Below, one piece after another: positions 6,819 through 15,659 of a stretch of 22,832 nucleotides of DNA. The translations under genes were made by a program, and so were the position numbers. The DNA is from Desulfobacula sp. Lineage in GTDB: Bacteria > Desulfobacterota > Desulfobacteria > Desulfobacterales > Desulfobacteraceae. The notes under the pieces are model-generated. The model was not told the DNA's origin. It was given only the letters and a program-made list of their open reading frames with translations, and made no database searches. The stretch lies in NCBI RefSeq assembly GCF_021107415.1, contig NZ_JAIOSW010000020.1, positions 1 through 22,832 of the forward strand, in the 5' to 3' direction. Numbering within the stretch: the first letter of the stretch is position 1; each line of letters opens with the position of its first letter.

Positions 6819-9676
6819 TAATCTGTATTACTTCCCGATTTTATTATAATCAGCGCACTTTTATCGATATTCAGGTACTTTTTTGCAAGCAATATTAAAT
6901 CATCTTTGGTAATGGTATTATAGCCATTCATCATATTATTGGCCCAGTCAAATTTTTGTGGATAAGTTGAAGAGTTGGCCATAACGGAATTTAACCAATA
7001 GCCATTGGTCTTTTGAAAAACTTTTAGATGATTTAAAACCGGCTTTAAAGCTAAATCCTTCTCTTTTTTTGAAATACCCTCTGTAGTTAAAGAAGTAATA
7101 ATTTCTTTAATTTTTTGGTAAATAAATTTATGCCTTTCAGGTTTCACATTGACAACTACATGCAGTATTCCATAGTCATTAAACCTCATGGACGGATCAT
7201 TATATACATAAGGAGAATATGTTTCACCCAGCTCTTCTCTTATGACAATTCTCAGTCTCTCTGAAAAAATCCTGGATAGAATAGATAGCTTCCGGGTTTG
7301 CATAATATCCCAAAAATCATCCGTTAGAAAGGCTATATGGACAACACCTGTATCAATTTTTGTATCTATATTCAGTTCAAGCTGTTCTCCTATTGGGAAA
7401 AATATTTTTCCGGGATTGACGTGGTTACTCTGGTCATTTGGATCACTTGAAAAATTTTTCCTTTTTTTAAATACTCCCATGTATTTTCTAGCAAGATCAA
7501 TCATATTTTCAAGATCAAAATCACCAACAATGGATACCTCAACCAGTGAATTTGGAAAATATGGGGTCAAATAATTTTTAATATCCTTTAAAGTATAACG
7601 ATTAATTACCCCAGGCTCAGGCAAACCAAATCTTGTATCGTTTTTGGCAAGGAATCGATCTCCTTTTATCTGCATGATACCTTCGGGTGTTCGGATAAGA
7701 CTGTCATATTGCTGTTGATAACGAATTTTTGCAAGATTCAGAGCTTCAGGTCTGTATCCCGGATCAATAAAATAATGATAGATGAGTTGGAAAATAAGCT
7801 CAGCTTCTTTTGGATCACCAGAACCGGATAAAGAGAAATAATTCTCATTAATTCCAAATCCAATACTAACCTTTTTCCCGGCCAGGGCTTCTTCCAACTG
7901 GTCTGTATCAAGATTTCCAAGCCCACTTGTCCTAAAAACACTCTTAGCGAGAAGTGCTAAACCAGGGCTTGATACAGGCTCAGATTTTTTCCCTTCTCCA
8001 AAACAAACCTTAAATCGGAATTCATTTTGTTTATAATCTGTCTTTTTTAAATTCAATCTAACATTATTATGAAAATCGATTGTTGTAATGCCAAGACCTT
8101 TGACATTATCTTCTCTTGTTCTTATCCCGGCTCTTGCAGCCGGCAATTCAAGATAAGGAAATTTTTTTGATTCAAAGTCTTTATACCGGCTCACCTTATT
8201 AATATGACTTTTCTGATATACATTTAGAATATTTGTTTCAGGTTCTTTTGCATTCATATCAACATTACCGGTTACCAGAACCAGCCTGTGATCTTTTGAC
8301 CAGGCTTCTTTTAATGCCTCATGGGCATCCTGCAATGAAATCGATTCAATATAGGGCTGTAAAAAATATTTTCTCTGTTCAGGAGATAAAAGCAGCCCTT
8401 TTCGATTAATGGTTCTCAAAATTTTATTGGAAAGATCCGAACTTTTTCGTGTTTCTACCTGATTCACCTGCCTTTCAAGGGAAGAAATAAAATCAGCCTT
8501 AACCCTATCCAACTCTTTTGTTGTGAACCCGTATGTAAGCCCCTGTCTTAAAGCATTTTCGATTTGATAAAGACCTCTTTCCCACTTATCAGGGTCACAA
8601 ACAGCACTAATGGCAGACAATGAAATATGGTGCAGAAATGAGCCTGAAAAAACAGAGCTTTCAGAAAAATCAGCTGTTTGTTTGCTTACCATTCTTGAAA
8701 GCCTGTTTTGCAGCATTGAATTTGCAATATGATTCAATGCTCTTTTTTTTACGGACTCCAGGGTTTGTGTTTCAAATGGTATCCAGGAGATAGTCTCTAT
8801 TGTAATATCAGTACTGCCGGCTTCAGGCTCATAATGATAAAAGGCTTTTGTCCCCTTATGTTCCTTCCATTGGGTAGACAAAGAACTTTTAAAGGAAAGA
8901 GTTCGGGGTTTAAGCTTAGAAAACCTTTGAATAATCATAGGCTGAACCATCTTGGTATCAAAGTCACCTACAACAATCAACGCCATATTATCAGGCCGAT
9001 ACCATTGGTCATAATATGCTTTTAATAGTTTTCGATCCGCTTTTTTTATGACCTCGTCAATCCCAATGGGAAACCTTTTATTAAAAAGAGAACCCGGAAG
9101 TTCAAATTCCAATGACTTTTTAAAGGTCCTGTAAGATACAGAGTCTCTCTGTCTTTTTTCAGCTAAAATAATTCCTCGCTCACGAGCAACTTCGGTTTCC
9201 AGAAGAAGTGCACCCTTTGCATAATCCTGAATTACAACAAAGGCTTCATCCATATGCCTTTGATCGGAGTTTGGCAGAGACAGATCATAAACAGTATTAA
9301 AAAAAGAGGTGTGGGCGTTGGCGTCTGCACCAAAGTCCATACCAATGGATTGAAAATATTCTATTAATTCTCCGGGTTTAAAGTGCTCTGATCCGTTAAA
9401 CACCAAGTGTTCCAAATAATGGGCAACGCCTTGTTGTTCATTTGTCTCATTCATTGAACCCGCAAAAACATTCAGATGAATATTAACCCTGTTCTCAGGT
9501 GTGGAATTCTCCATGAGGATATATTGAAATCCATTGGAAAGAACACCGTATACGATGGCAGGATCGGTTTGGATACCCTTATTAGGTACAATAACAGGAT
9601 GTTTCGGCCCACATGAAAATAGGAGTAAGAATCCTACTAGAATTACAGCCCTAAAGGTAACGACACTATGCTTCAT
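6818..9676 (-). CDS. M16 family zinc metallopeptidase, predicted lipoprotein
   Basis: A 952-residue M16 (pitrilysin/insulinase) peptidase with two tandem M16 units, as in PqqL-type proteins. The first unit carries the inverted zinc motif HxxEH (His86, Glu89, His90 in HYLEH) and a third ligand candidate, Glu166, 76 residues on, the usual spacing. The second half (from about residue 500) has no such motif, which is normal for the inactive partner domain. The N-terminus is a lipoprotein signal: a basic start, a hydrophobic stretch, and Cys22 in LLLFSCG (Phe at -2 is slightly unusual). It is therefore expected to be lipid-anchored and periplasm-facing, probably degrading peptides or misfolded fragments. 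It starts 8 bases after the ppiD stop, and the Shine-Dalgarno (TAAGG) overlaps that stop, so the two are co-transcribed. Activity is well supported; substrates are unknown. Confidence 0.92.
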   Translation of the reverse strand: MKHSVVTFRAVILVGFLLLFSCGPKHPVIVPNKGIQTDPAIVYGVLSNGFQYILMENSTPENRVNIHLNVFAGSMNETNEQQGVAHYLEHLVFNGSEHFKPGELIEYFQSIGMDFGADANAHTSFFNTVYDLSLPNSDQRHMDEAFVVIQDYAKGALLLETEVARERGIILAEKRQRDSVSYRTFKKSLEFELPGSLFNKRFPIGIDEVIKKADRKLLKAYYDQWYRPDNMALIVVGDFDTKMVQPMIIQRFSKLKPRTLSFKSSLSTQWKEHKGTKAFYHYEPEAGSTDITIETISWIPFETQTLESVKKRALNHIANSMLQNRLSRMVSKQTADFSESSVFSGSFLHHISLSAISAVCDPDKWERGLYQIENALRQGLTYGFTTKELDRVKADFISSLERQVNQVETRKSSDLSNKILRTINRKGLLLSPEQRKYFLQPYIESISLQDAHEALKEAWSKDHRLVLVTGNVDMNAKEPETNILNVYQKSHINKVSRYKDFESKKFPYLELPAARAGIRTREDNVKGLGITTIDFHNNVRLNLKKTDYKQNEFRFKVCFGEGKKSEPVSSPGLALLAKSVFRTSGLGNLDTDQLEEALAGKKVSIGFGINENYFSLSGSGDPKEAELIFQLIYHYFIDPGYRPEALNLAKIRYQQQYDSLIRTPEGIMQIKGDRFLAKNDTRFGLPEPGVINRYTLKDIKNYLTPYFPNSLVEVSIVGDFDLENMIDLARKYMGVFKKRKNFSSDPNDQSNHVNPGKIFFPIGEQLELNIDTKIDTGVVHIAFLTDDFWDIMQTRKLSILSRIFSERLRIVIREELGETYSPYVYNDPSMRFNDYGILHVVVNVKPERHKFIYQKIKEIITSLTTEGISKKEKDLALKPVLNHLKVFQKTNGYWLNSVMANSSTYPQKFDWANNMMNGYNTITKDDLILLAKKYLNIDKSALIIIKSGSNTD

Positions 9677-9684
9677 AGCAAACC

Positions 9685-11577
9685 TTAGTTCAAAACTTGA
9701 GGATCATAATTAATTTTATTATGTTTTTTTAATTCATTGATCCATGCCTGAAAAGATTGTGTCTGTTTTCTCCGGCTGATTTCATTTTTTATCTTTTTGA
9801 TATTTTCTGAAATTTCAGATTCTTCAGGGAACTTTTTTTCTTTAAATCCGATAATATAATATTTGGATGAAGTTTCAATAATTTCAGGATGGATTTTATT
9901 ATTCTGATTCAATGCAAAACTTGCCTGATTGAATTCGGAAGAATTTCCCACACCTTCAATATTACTATTTCTTGTGAATAATTTTGTGGATTTGAGTTTT
10001 AGCTGATATTCTTTGGCAAGTTGATCCAGCATTTTTGTGTCAACGGCTTTTTTTAAATACAAATGAGCATCATTTTTTGCCTGTTCTTTTTGAAGCTTTG
10101 CTGTAAGTTCTTTTAAAACCCTGTCTTTAACAAGATCAAGCTCCTGAACAACCGGTTCGATTTTTAAAACTGATTTAATCAAATAATAAGAATCGCCAAA
10201 TTGTTTTACATCACTGATATCATCCAAAGAAAGCTCAAAAGCAGCTCTTGCAAACCCTGTATTGTCTGCAATGTCAAGTCCTTCACCCTTCATGGTAAAT
10301 TCTTGGGTTTTAACAATTTTTTTATCAGCAATGAGCGCTACCTGTTCAAAATCGTCACCGTCAATCACTGCATCAAACGCCTCTCCCGCTTTATCATAGG
10401 CAAGGTTCTTCATTTCCTGTTGTTCAAGTTCTTTTTTTATTTTTCCTGAAACCTGGACCAAGGTCTGGGTGGAAGCCTCAAATTTAGCCATCACTTTAAT
10501 GATGTGCCAGCCAAACATTGTTCTTACAGGATTGCTGATTTCGCCGGTTTTCATAGAGAATGCCTTGTCGGCAAAAGGTTTTACCATGGCTTTTTTTTCA
10601 AAAATACCCAGGTATCCACCCCCCTTTTTAGAAGGGCCTTCTGAATATTGTTTGGCAAGCTGTTCAAAGTCCTGATCTTTTACAGCCATCTCATAAATCT
10701 GCTGGGCTCTTTTTTGGGCTGCCTTAACTTTTTCTTCTTCGGCACCTTCGGCAACTTTAATTAAAATATGTCTGGCTTCAACCTTTTGAGGTATTTTAAA
10801 TTTTTCCTGATGCTCTTGGTAATAGTCTTTGACATGGGCTTCACTGACGATTACTTCATCTTTATGATCTTCGGGAGAAAACTTTAAATACCATGTCTTT
10901 ATTTTAGGATCGGATTTATACTTATCTTTATTTTCAATATAAAAATCTTTGATCTGTTCTTCGCCGGGATGAATATCGGAATAGCTGTCAGGTTCAAACA
11001 ACAGGTAATCGACTGCAATTTTTGTATTTTGGAATAAATACCAGTTCCTGGCTTCAAGGTCTGATACATTGACCGTACTTAACACCATATTCCTGACTTT
11101 TTGCTGTCTTAAAGAATTGATTTGGTTTTGTTCAAAAATTTCAGGATTTAAAGAATTTAAACTTAAAACCTTTTTATATTGATCTAAATTAAATATTCCA
11201 TCTTTCTGAAAGGCTTTAATTGAAAGCAAAGATTGTTGAAGTTCTTTATCGGAAATATTAATTTCCAGTATATCTGCCTGGGCTAAAACCAGTTTTTGTT
11301 CAATTAAAGAATCCAGAGCCTGTTGTTTTACATTGAGTGCCTTCAGGATGTCATCATTTAAGTTTTTCCCGAATCTTGCTCTCATTTGATCAACAATAAC
11401 CTTATAAGCCTGCTGATATTCCTCTATGGTAATGGGCTCATCATTAATGGTTGCAATTGAATTATTCCTTTTTGATCCAAACGACCCCACACCGAGAAAC
11501 ACGAATACAACAACAATAATTCCAAGAAATATTTTAATAATCCAATTCCCGGTATTTTCACGCAAATAACGCAGCAT
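9685..11577 (-). CDS. ppiD: PpiD-like membrane-anchored periplasmic chaperone / peptidyl-prolyl isomerase
   Basis: A SurA/PpiD-type folding factor for newly exported proteins. It has one N-terminal transmembrane helix (IIKIFLGIIVVVFVFLGVG, about residues 13-31), then a SurA-like N-terminal chaperone domain, then a parvulin rotamase domain at about residues 265-360 (starting VEARHILIK, with QYSEGPSKKGGGYLG and ending GWHIIKVM), and a C-terminal chaperone segment. At ~630 residues with a single parvulin domain it matches PpiD. The frame extends to a GTG at 11580, but the adjacent ATG at 11577 lies 6 bases from AAGGAG and is the better start. A strong sigma-70 promoter lies upstream (11634-11663). 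It leads an operon with the M16 lipoprotein peptidase, pairing a chaperone with a clean-up protease. Confidence 0.92.
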   Translation of the reverse strand: MLRYLRENTGNWIIKIFLGIIVVVFVFLGVGSFGSKRNNSIATINDEPITIEEYQQAYKVIVDQMRARFGKNLNDDILKALNVKQQALDSLIEQKLVLAQADILEINISDKELQQSLLSIKAFQKDGIFNLDQYKKVLSLNSLNPEIFEQNQINSLRQQKVRNMVLSTVNVSDLEARNWYLFQNTKIAVDYLLFEPDSYSDIHPGEEQIKDFYIENKDKYKSDPKIKTWYLKFSPEDHKDEVIVSEAHVKDYYQEHQEKFKIPQKVEARHILIKVAEGAEEEKVKAAQKRAQQIYEMAVKDQDFEQLAKQYSEGPSKKGGGYLGIFEKKAMVKPFADKAFSMKTGEISNPVRTMFGWHIIKVMAKFEASTQTLVQVSGKIKKELEQQEMKNLAYDKAGEAFDAVIDGDDFEQVALIADKKIVKTQEFTMKGEGLDIADNTGFARAAFELSLDDISDVKQFGDSYYLIKSVLKIEPVVQELDLVKDRVLKELTAKLQKEQAKNDAHLYLKKAVDTKMLDQLAKEYQLKLKSTKLFTRNSNIEGVGNSSEFNQASFALNQNNKIHPEIIETSSKYYIIGFKEKKFPEESEISENIKKIKNEISRRKQTQSFQAWINELKKHNKINYDPQVLN

Positions 11578-11633
11578 CACTTTCTCCTTAACTCTCTTGT
11601 AAAATAAACATATTTTAATTAAACGAACAGAGT

Positions 11634-11663
11634 ATAATATCTTTTCATAAAACCCTGTGTCAA
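11634..11663 (-). promoter_or_regulatory. Sigma-70 promoter of ppiD
   Basis: On the minus strand there is a perfect -35 TTGACA (11658-11663), an 18-bp spacer, and a -10 TATTAT (11634-11639, five of six). The leader to the ATG is about 50 bases. Confidence 0.6.
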
Positions 11664-11713
11664 CATTTTATTAATTCAAAATTCAACTTTAATGCTTTAT
11701 AAACAATTTTTTG

Positions 11714-11742
11714 TTGACACAACAGGTTCAATCTATTATCTA
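11714..11742 (+). promoter_or_regulatory. Probable promoter of tRNA-Ala
   Basis: A perfect TTGACA (11714-11719) lies 46 bases before the tRNA. With a 17-bp spacer the -10 is TATCTA (11737-11742). A better box, TATTAT (11734-11739), would need a short 14-bp spacer. The -35 is clear; the -10 is uncertain. Confidence 0.45.
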
Positions 11743-11759
11743 AGTAGTGCTTTTAGCGT

Positions 11760-11835
11760 GGGGCTGTAGCTCAGCTGGGAGAGCGTACGGCTGGCAGCCG
11801 TAAGGTCAGGGGTTCGATCCCCCTCAGCTCCACCA
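11760..11835 (+). tRNA. tRNA-Ala (anticodon GGC)
   Basis: A 76-base gene that folds completely by eye. The acceptor stem is GGGGCTG with CAGCTCC. The D-arm stem GCTC/GAGC is intact. The anticodon stem TACGG/CCGTA encloses loop CTGGCAG, giving anticodon GGC. The T-arm AGGGG/CCCCT has loop TTCGATC. The discriminator A and CCA end are encoded. The G3:U70 wobble, the alanine identity element, is present. The gene is a singleton, transcribed divergently from ppiD. A run of seven T's (11841-11847) shortly after the 3' end may help stop transcription. Confidence 0.97.
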
Positions 11836-11889
11836 TCTCTTTTTTTCAAACAATCGTTATATGCTTGGAGTTTAAGCCTTCCTTAAAAT

Positions 11890-12552
11890 TTAAGAAAAGT
11901 CTTCGATGGAATATAAAAAATGCATTAAAGGTGTTGAAAAGGCTTTGGTAATATCCTGAAATTCTGCTCCAATGGAAAGCTGCCCCTGCCCTCTTCTAAC
12001 ATTTCTAACACATGCCATGGCACCGATCTCATCGGAAACTCCGGGAAACTGGCAGTAAACCCTTAAAAGATCCCCCTCTCTCAAGGAATTTAAATTGCTT
12101 TTATCATCACGATATTTAAACCGACAACCCTTCTTGCTGATATCAAATACAACCACTGAAAATTCAGTCTTTTTTGCTTCAACCCTTCCAGGAATAACGA
12201 CATTATTTCTTTTAAGAACTCTCAGTTCTCTTTCTTGAACCACTTTGGGATATTCAATGGCCAGTGCTCTGATAGGGGTGGTGATCATTTCTATAACACT
12301 GGTTTGAAATGCATATACACAACCATCATGTAAATATTTGATCACCATTTTATTGGCAGGAAATAATTTGTTTTTAACGCTTTTATATCTTTTCGGAAGC
12401 GTAACGATCATAAATTCATCTCTAAGCATACCAATGAATATGCTAGTGACGGAAAAATTAACGCCTTCTATTTCAAGGTAAACTTTAGTGCCGATATCAA
12501 TATAGATGCCTTCTGATTTATTGAGCGCTAAAATTCCTTCTAATTCCTCCAT
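11890..12552 (-). CDS. YcgR-like two-domain PilZ protein
   Basis: A 220-residue cytoplasmic protein with an N-terminal split-barrel-like domain (about 1-105) and a C-terminal PilZ domain (about 108-215), the layout of YcgR-type flagellar brake proteins. The c-di-GMP motifs are present: Arg111-Arg115 (RVLKR) for RxxxR, and Asp137-Ser139-Gly142 (DISKKG) for DxSxxG. A YcgR-like role, slowing or tuning surface motility when c-di-GMP is high, is inferred from architecture only, since no flagellar genes are in the window. The ATG follows an AAAGGA ribosome-binding site. It is transcribed in the same direction as degP, 175 bases downstream of it, with a hairpin between them, so it probably has its own promoter. 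Confidence 0.82.
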   Translation of the reverse strand: MEELEGILALNKSEGIYIDIGTKVYLEIEGVNFSVTSIFIGMLRDEFMIVTLPKRYKSVKNKLFPANKMVIKYLHDGCVYAFQTSVIEMITTPIRALAIEYPKVVQERELRVLKRNNVVIPGRVEAKKTEFSVVVFDISKKGCRFKYRDDKSNLNSLREGDLLRVYCQFPGVSDEIGAMACVRNVRRGQGQLSIGAEFQDITKAFSTPLMHFLYSIEDFS

Positions 12553-12637
12553 CAGCCATTCCTTTCCATGTGCTTAAAAGATCATTCCTCTTATGTTTGG
12601 AGCCTGAGTGAAAGCCATAATTCAAATTCATTAAATT

Positions 12638-12666
12638 TAAGTATTGTTTCACATAGTTTTTGTCAA
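12638..12666 (-). promoter_or_regulatory. Weak promoter candidate for the YcgR-like gene
   Basis: On the minus strand a perfect TTGACA (12661-12666) is followed 17 bp later by TACTTA (12638-12643), a poor -10. It lies just beyond the degP hairpin, the right place for an independent promoter. Confidence 0.3.
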
Positions 12667-12672
12667 GAACTA

Positions 12673-12705
12673 AAACGGCATTCGTCCATGGGAAGAATGC
12701 CGTTT
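12673..12705 (-). terminator. Hairpin terminator after degP
   Basis: A perfect 11-bp stem, AAACGGCATTC (12673-12683) with GAATGCCGTTT (12695-12705), and an 11-base loop, begins 22 bases past the degP stop. On the minus strand the stem ends in TTTT and then AG, so the T-tract is short. Termination is likely but may be partial. Confidence 0.6.
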
Positions 12706-12727
12706 ATGAATAAAAAAATATCCGTTG

Positions 12728-14146
12728 CTATGGTTTTTCAAAACTCACAACAAAAACATTACTATTGCCTCTTCTGAACAAAAGCTGAACCATGCCGCCC
12801 TTATTTATTTGTTTCAAATAGTGTCGATACGCTTCAATGTCGGCAATTTTATGACGATTAACTTCCAGTAACAGGTCCCCATGACGGACGCTTGTATCTG
12901 CGGCCTGACTGCCTGATTCCATATCAATGACGACAAGCCCTTTGACATCTTCGGGATAACCAAGTCTTTTTGCAATAACAGAATCCATCTGTTTCAACCT
13001 GAAACCGAATAAATCATACCCATCATTTGTATGAATATTTTCAGAATCCTGGTCCGGCCTTTTTCCAAGTTTAACTTTTACCTTTTTTTCTTTACCATCA
13101 CGTATCAGCTTGACATTAACCCTTTCACCAACAGATGAACGTGCAATGGTCAAAGTAAGGTCCCTGGATGAATCAATTTTTTTATCATTGATCATAAAAA
13201 TAACATCCCCGACTTTGATACCCGCCTTATCTGCCGGATCACCCTCATACACCTTGGCGACATATACGCCTTTGGTCTCTTTAATTCCATAGTATTCTGC
13301 CAGTTGTTCCGTGACATTTTGAATGGCCACTCCCATCCAACCCCGGGACACGGTTTTTTGTTCTGTCAGCTGATCAATAATACCTGTTGCAAGATCCGAA
13401 GGGATTGCAAATCCGATGCCCTGACCTGACCTGATAATCGCTGTGTTGATACCAATCACTTCACCATCAAGGTTCAACAGGGGACCACCGGAATTTCCCG
13501 GATTAATGGAAGCATCGGTCTGGATAAAATCATCATAGGGTCCAGACCCGAGGATTCTTCCCTTTGCACTGACAATTCCTGCCGTCACTGTTTGCTCAAG
13601 TCCGAATGGGCTGCCAATGGCCACCACCCATGATCCAACTTCAGTTTCAGAGGAACTCCCGAATTTTAAAGGTATTAAATCCTTTGTTTTAATTTTTATT
13701 AATGCCAGATCCGTCATTGGATCAGTCCCTATGATGGTTGCATCATATTCTTTTTTATTATGTAATATCACCTTAATTTGATCCGCATCTTTAATCACAT
13801 GGTTATTGGTTACAATATATCCGTCTTTACTGATAATAAACCCGGAACCCAGACTTTGTTCTTTTCTGTTTTGCGGCCTTTGATTAAAAAAGGGGGCAAA
13901 AAATTCATCAAATGGATTTTGTTTCCCACCAAAGGGTTGACCAAAAAAATGTTTATAAACCCTTCCACCACCTTCAATAGTCTTGACAGTCTGTATATTT
14001 ACAACACCGGGTTTTGCCTGTTTGGCAAGCTCGGTGAAACTTATCGGTACCATTCTTGTATTTTTATAATTTTTTTCAGCAATTGCCGGTGCAGCCATCA
14101 GAGCGATAACTATAATGATAAAAAATATTTTATTTACCTGTTTCAT
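12728..14146 (-). CDS. degP: Periplasmic serine protease/chaperone, DegP/HtrA (Do) family
   Basis: Degrades or refolds damaged periplasmic proteins. An N-terminal signal peptide ends near AAPAIAEKN (about residue 24). The trypsin-like domain has the full catalytic triad, numbered from ATG 14146: His116 (TNNHVI), Asp146 (DLALIK), Ser219 (GNSGGPL). Two PDZ domains follow, at about 268-360 (with GVYVAKVYEGDPADKAGI) and about 375-470 (with LVVIDMESGSQAAD). The region of the long regulatory LA loop carries a Phe/Gln/Pro-rich insert (about 65-95). A GTG at 14149 precedes the ATG, but AGGAGG is only 2 bases from it and 5 from the ATG, so ATG is preferred. The stop codon is TAG. It lies 70 bases downstream of the histidine kinase in the same direction, which suggests the two-component system controls it. 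Length (472) is typical for DegP/DegQ. Confidence 0.95.
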   Translation of the reverse strand: MKQVNKIFFIIIVIALMAAPAIAEKNYKNTRMVPISFTELAKQAKPGVVNIQTVKTIEGGGRVYKHFFGQPFGGKQNPFDEFFAPFFNQRPQNRKEQSLGSGFIISKDGYIVTNNHVIKDADQIKVILHNKKEYDATIIGTDPMTDLALIKIKTKDLIPLKFGSSSETEVGSWVVAIGSPFGLEQTVTAGIVSAKGRILGSGPYDDFIQTDASINPGNSGGPLLNLDGEVIGINTAIIRSGQGIGFAIPSDLATGIIDQLTEQKTVSRGWMGVAIQNVTEQLAEYYGIKETKGVYVAKVYEGDPADKAGIKVGDVIFMINDKKIDSSRDLTLTIARSSVGERVNVKLIRDGKEKKVKVKLGKRPDQDSENIHTNDGYDLFGFRLKQMDSVIAKRLGYPEDVKGLVVIDMESGSQAADTSVRHGDLLLEVNRHKIADIEAYRHYLKQINKGGMVQLLFRRGNSNVFVVSFEKP

Positions 14147-14216
14147 CACAACCTCCTGTAGTAGTTAAATCAATACTTTCCTTACTGATTGTAATAATAA
14201 ACCATAAATATGACGA

Positions 14217-15659
14217 TTAAATGACCTCAAGATTACTATATGGTAATCTAACCACAAAAATTGAGCCTTTGCCCTTTTGATCTGATTGTTGATCTGATTG
14301 TTCGCTTGATTGTCGGCTTGACACAAAAACATCCCCTTTGTGCTGTCGGACAATGGTTCTTGCAAGACTAAGACCCAAACCGGTTCCTGCACTTGTTCTG
14401 GATGATTCAGCCCTGTAAAATCTTTCAAATATTTTTTCAAAGTATTCTTGTGCTATACCGATTCCTGTATCCTCAATTTTAATTGTCACCTGCTGTTTTT
14501 CTTTAAATACAAGAACACTTACTTTCCCGTCTTCAGGTGTATATTTGATTGCATTATCCAGCAGGTTGGAAAATGCCCTTTGAAGCATTTTTATATCCGC
14601 AACAATTAAAATTTTTTCTTCAATAGTTTGGACAAAACGTATATTCTTATCTTCTGCAAGAGGAGCAAAAAGATCACACGCCTCTTTGATCATGTCTGAA
14701 AGATTGATTTTTTTAAACTCAAAATCGCCTTCTCCTGCCTCTGCTCTTGAAATCACCAGCATTGTATTGATCATATCCAGGAGACGGTCAGACTCTTCAA
14801 TGGTATTAGAGGCCATGATACGGTAGTCTTCCAGGTTTTCCTCATGGACAAGTGTCAATTCTGCAAACCCTCTGATCCTTGTAATGGGAGTTTTTAGATC
14901 ATGGGCAATATTATCACTCATCTCCCTGATGCTTTTTACCAGTTCTTCTATTCTGTCAAGCATTGAATTAAAGGTTATTACCAGATAATCAAGCTCATCT
15001 TTATTGCCGATTCCTGCAACTCTGGCTTCAAGGTTACTGCCGGTAATATTTTGAGCTGTCTTTGTAATGGTTGCAACACCGGACAAGGCTTTACGTATCA
15101 AAAGCCAGCCGGACAAGGCAGAAAAAATAATAATAAAGCCCATTGCACCGATAAAAACCTTTTTAAAAGCCAATAAAAATTTGGAATAAAAATCCATTGC
15201 TATCCCGGTTTGTAAAATGACATTTGGCGCGACATAACTATAAAGGATTCTTGCTTTTTGCTGGGTTAATGGAATTTGGACGGTTTCAAAAACGCTGCTT
15301 TTATCTATAATAAGCTTTGTTAAAGCATATTTGCTGACATGTACATGTTTCCAATAAGACATATGGGAAGAAGCAAACACTTCTCCTGTCGGATAAACAA
15401 GCCTGAAAAAAATTACCTTTTCTCCCGCTGCCTGGGCTTCTACCACAGCAAGTTCTCTTGCGCCCACCAATCCGTTTCTGCGAATAATAGTAGAAAATTT
15501 TGATGCATTATCTAAAAGTTGTTGATCAGTTTGAGTCTGAATGGTTTGAACGGCAAGAAAATAGAATAAAATAAAAGTGACACCGGAACAGATCGTAAAA
15601 ATTCCTGTAAACCAAAGTGTTAATCTAAATGCTATTGTATTAAAAATTTTATAAATCAT
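14217..15659 (-). CDS. Sensor histidine kinase (CusS/Cpx-like architecture)
   Basis: A 480-residue inner-membrane sensor kinase. Order of domains: TM1 about 14-36; a periplasmic sensor domain about 37-163; TM2 about 166-188; a HAMP linker about 188-240; a HisKA domain with phospho-acceptor His253 (NIAHDLKTP); and a HATPase domain with N-box Asn365/Asn369 (NLLDNAIKYT), G1 box DTGIGI (397-402) and G2 box GTGLGL (425-430). All catalytic motifs are intact. The C-terminus has a short Ser/Gln/Asp repeat (about 451-461) from a 12-base tandem repeat. Its ATG overlaps the regulator stop (ATGA), so translation is coupled. degP lies just downstream, which points to sensing envelope damage; metal sensing is the alternative because the layout resembles CusS. 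Confidence 0.93.
   Translation of the reverse strand: MIYKIFNTIAFRLTLWFTGIFTICSGVTFILFYFLAVQTIQTQTDQQLLDNASKFSTIIRRNGLVGARELAVVEAQAAGEKVIFFRLVYPTGEVFASSHMSYWKHVHVSKYALTKLIIDKSSVFETVQIPLTQQKARILYSYVAPNVILQTGIAMDFYSKFLLAFKKVFIGAMGFIIIFSALSGWLLIRKALSGVATITKTAQNITGSNLEARVAGIGNKDELDYLVITFNSMLDRIEELVKSIREMSDNIAHDLKTPITRIRGFAELTLVHEENLEDYRIMASNTIEESDRLLDMINTMLVISRAEAGEGDFEFKKINLSDMIKEACDLFAPLAEDKNIRFVQTIEEKILIVADIKMLQRAFSNLLDNAIKYTPEDGKVSVLVFKEKQQVTIKIEDTGIGIAQEYFEKIFERFYRAESSRTSAGTGLGLSLARTIVRQHKGDVFVSSRQSSEQSDQQSDQKGKGSIFVVRLPYSNLEVI
14277..14312. repeat. 12-base tandem repeat in the kinase C-terminus
   Basis: TTGATCTGATTG occurs twice exactly (14277-14288, 14289-14300), followed by a degenerate copy TTCGCTTGATTG (14301-14312). 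Each unit is four codons, so a copy-number change would keep the frame. It lies in a Ser/Gln/Asp stretch between the last ATPase-domain strands. Confidence 0.75.

Noticed and set aside
12576..12600. Sigma-54-like element (TGGCTTTCACTCAGGC, minus strand) before the YcgR-like gene
   Set aside because: The GG and GC doublets are 11 bases apart, not 10, and the -12 region lacks TTGC.
14165..14440. 91-codon minus-strand frame at the end of the kinase gene
   Set aside because: It overlaps the kinase ATPase domain in another frame and its repeats (NNQINNQ) come from the 12-base tandem repeat.
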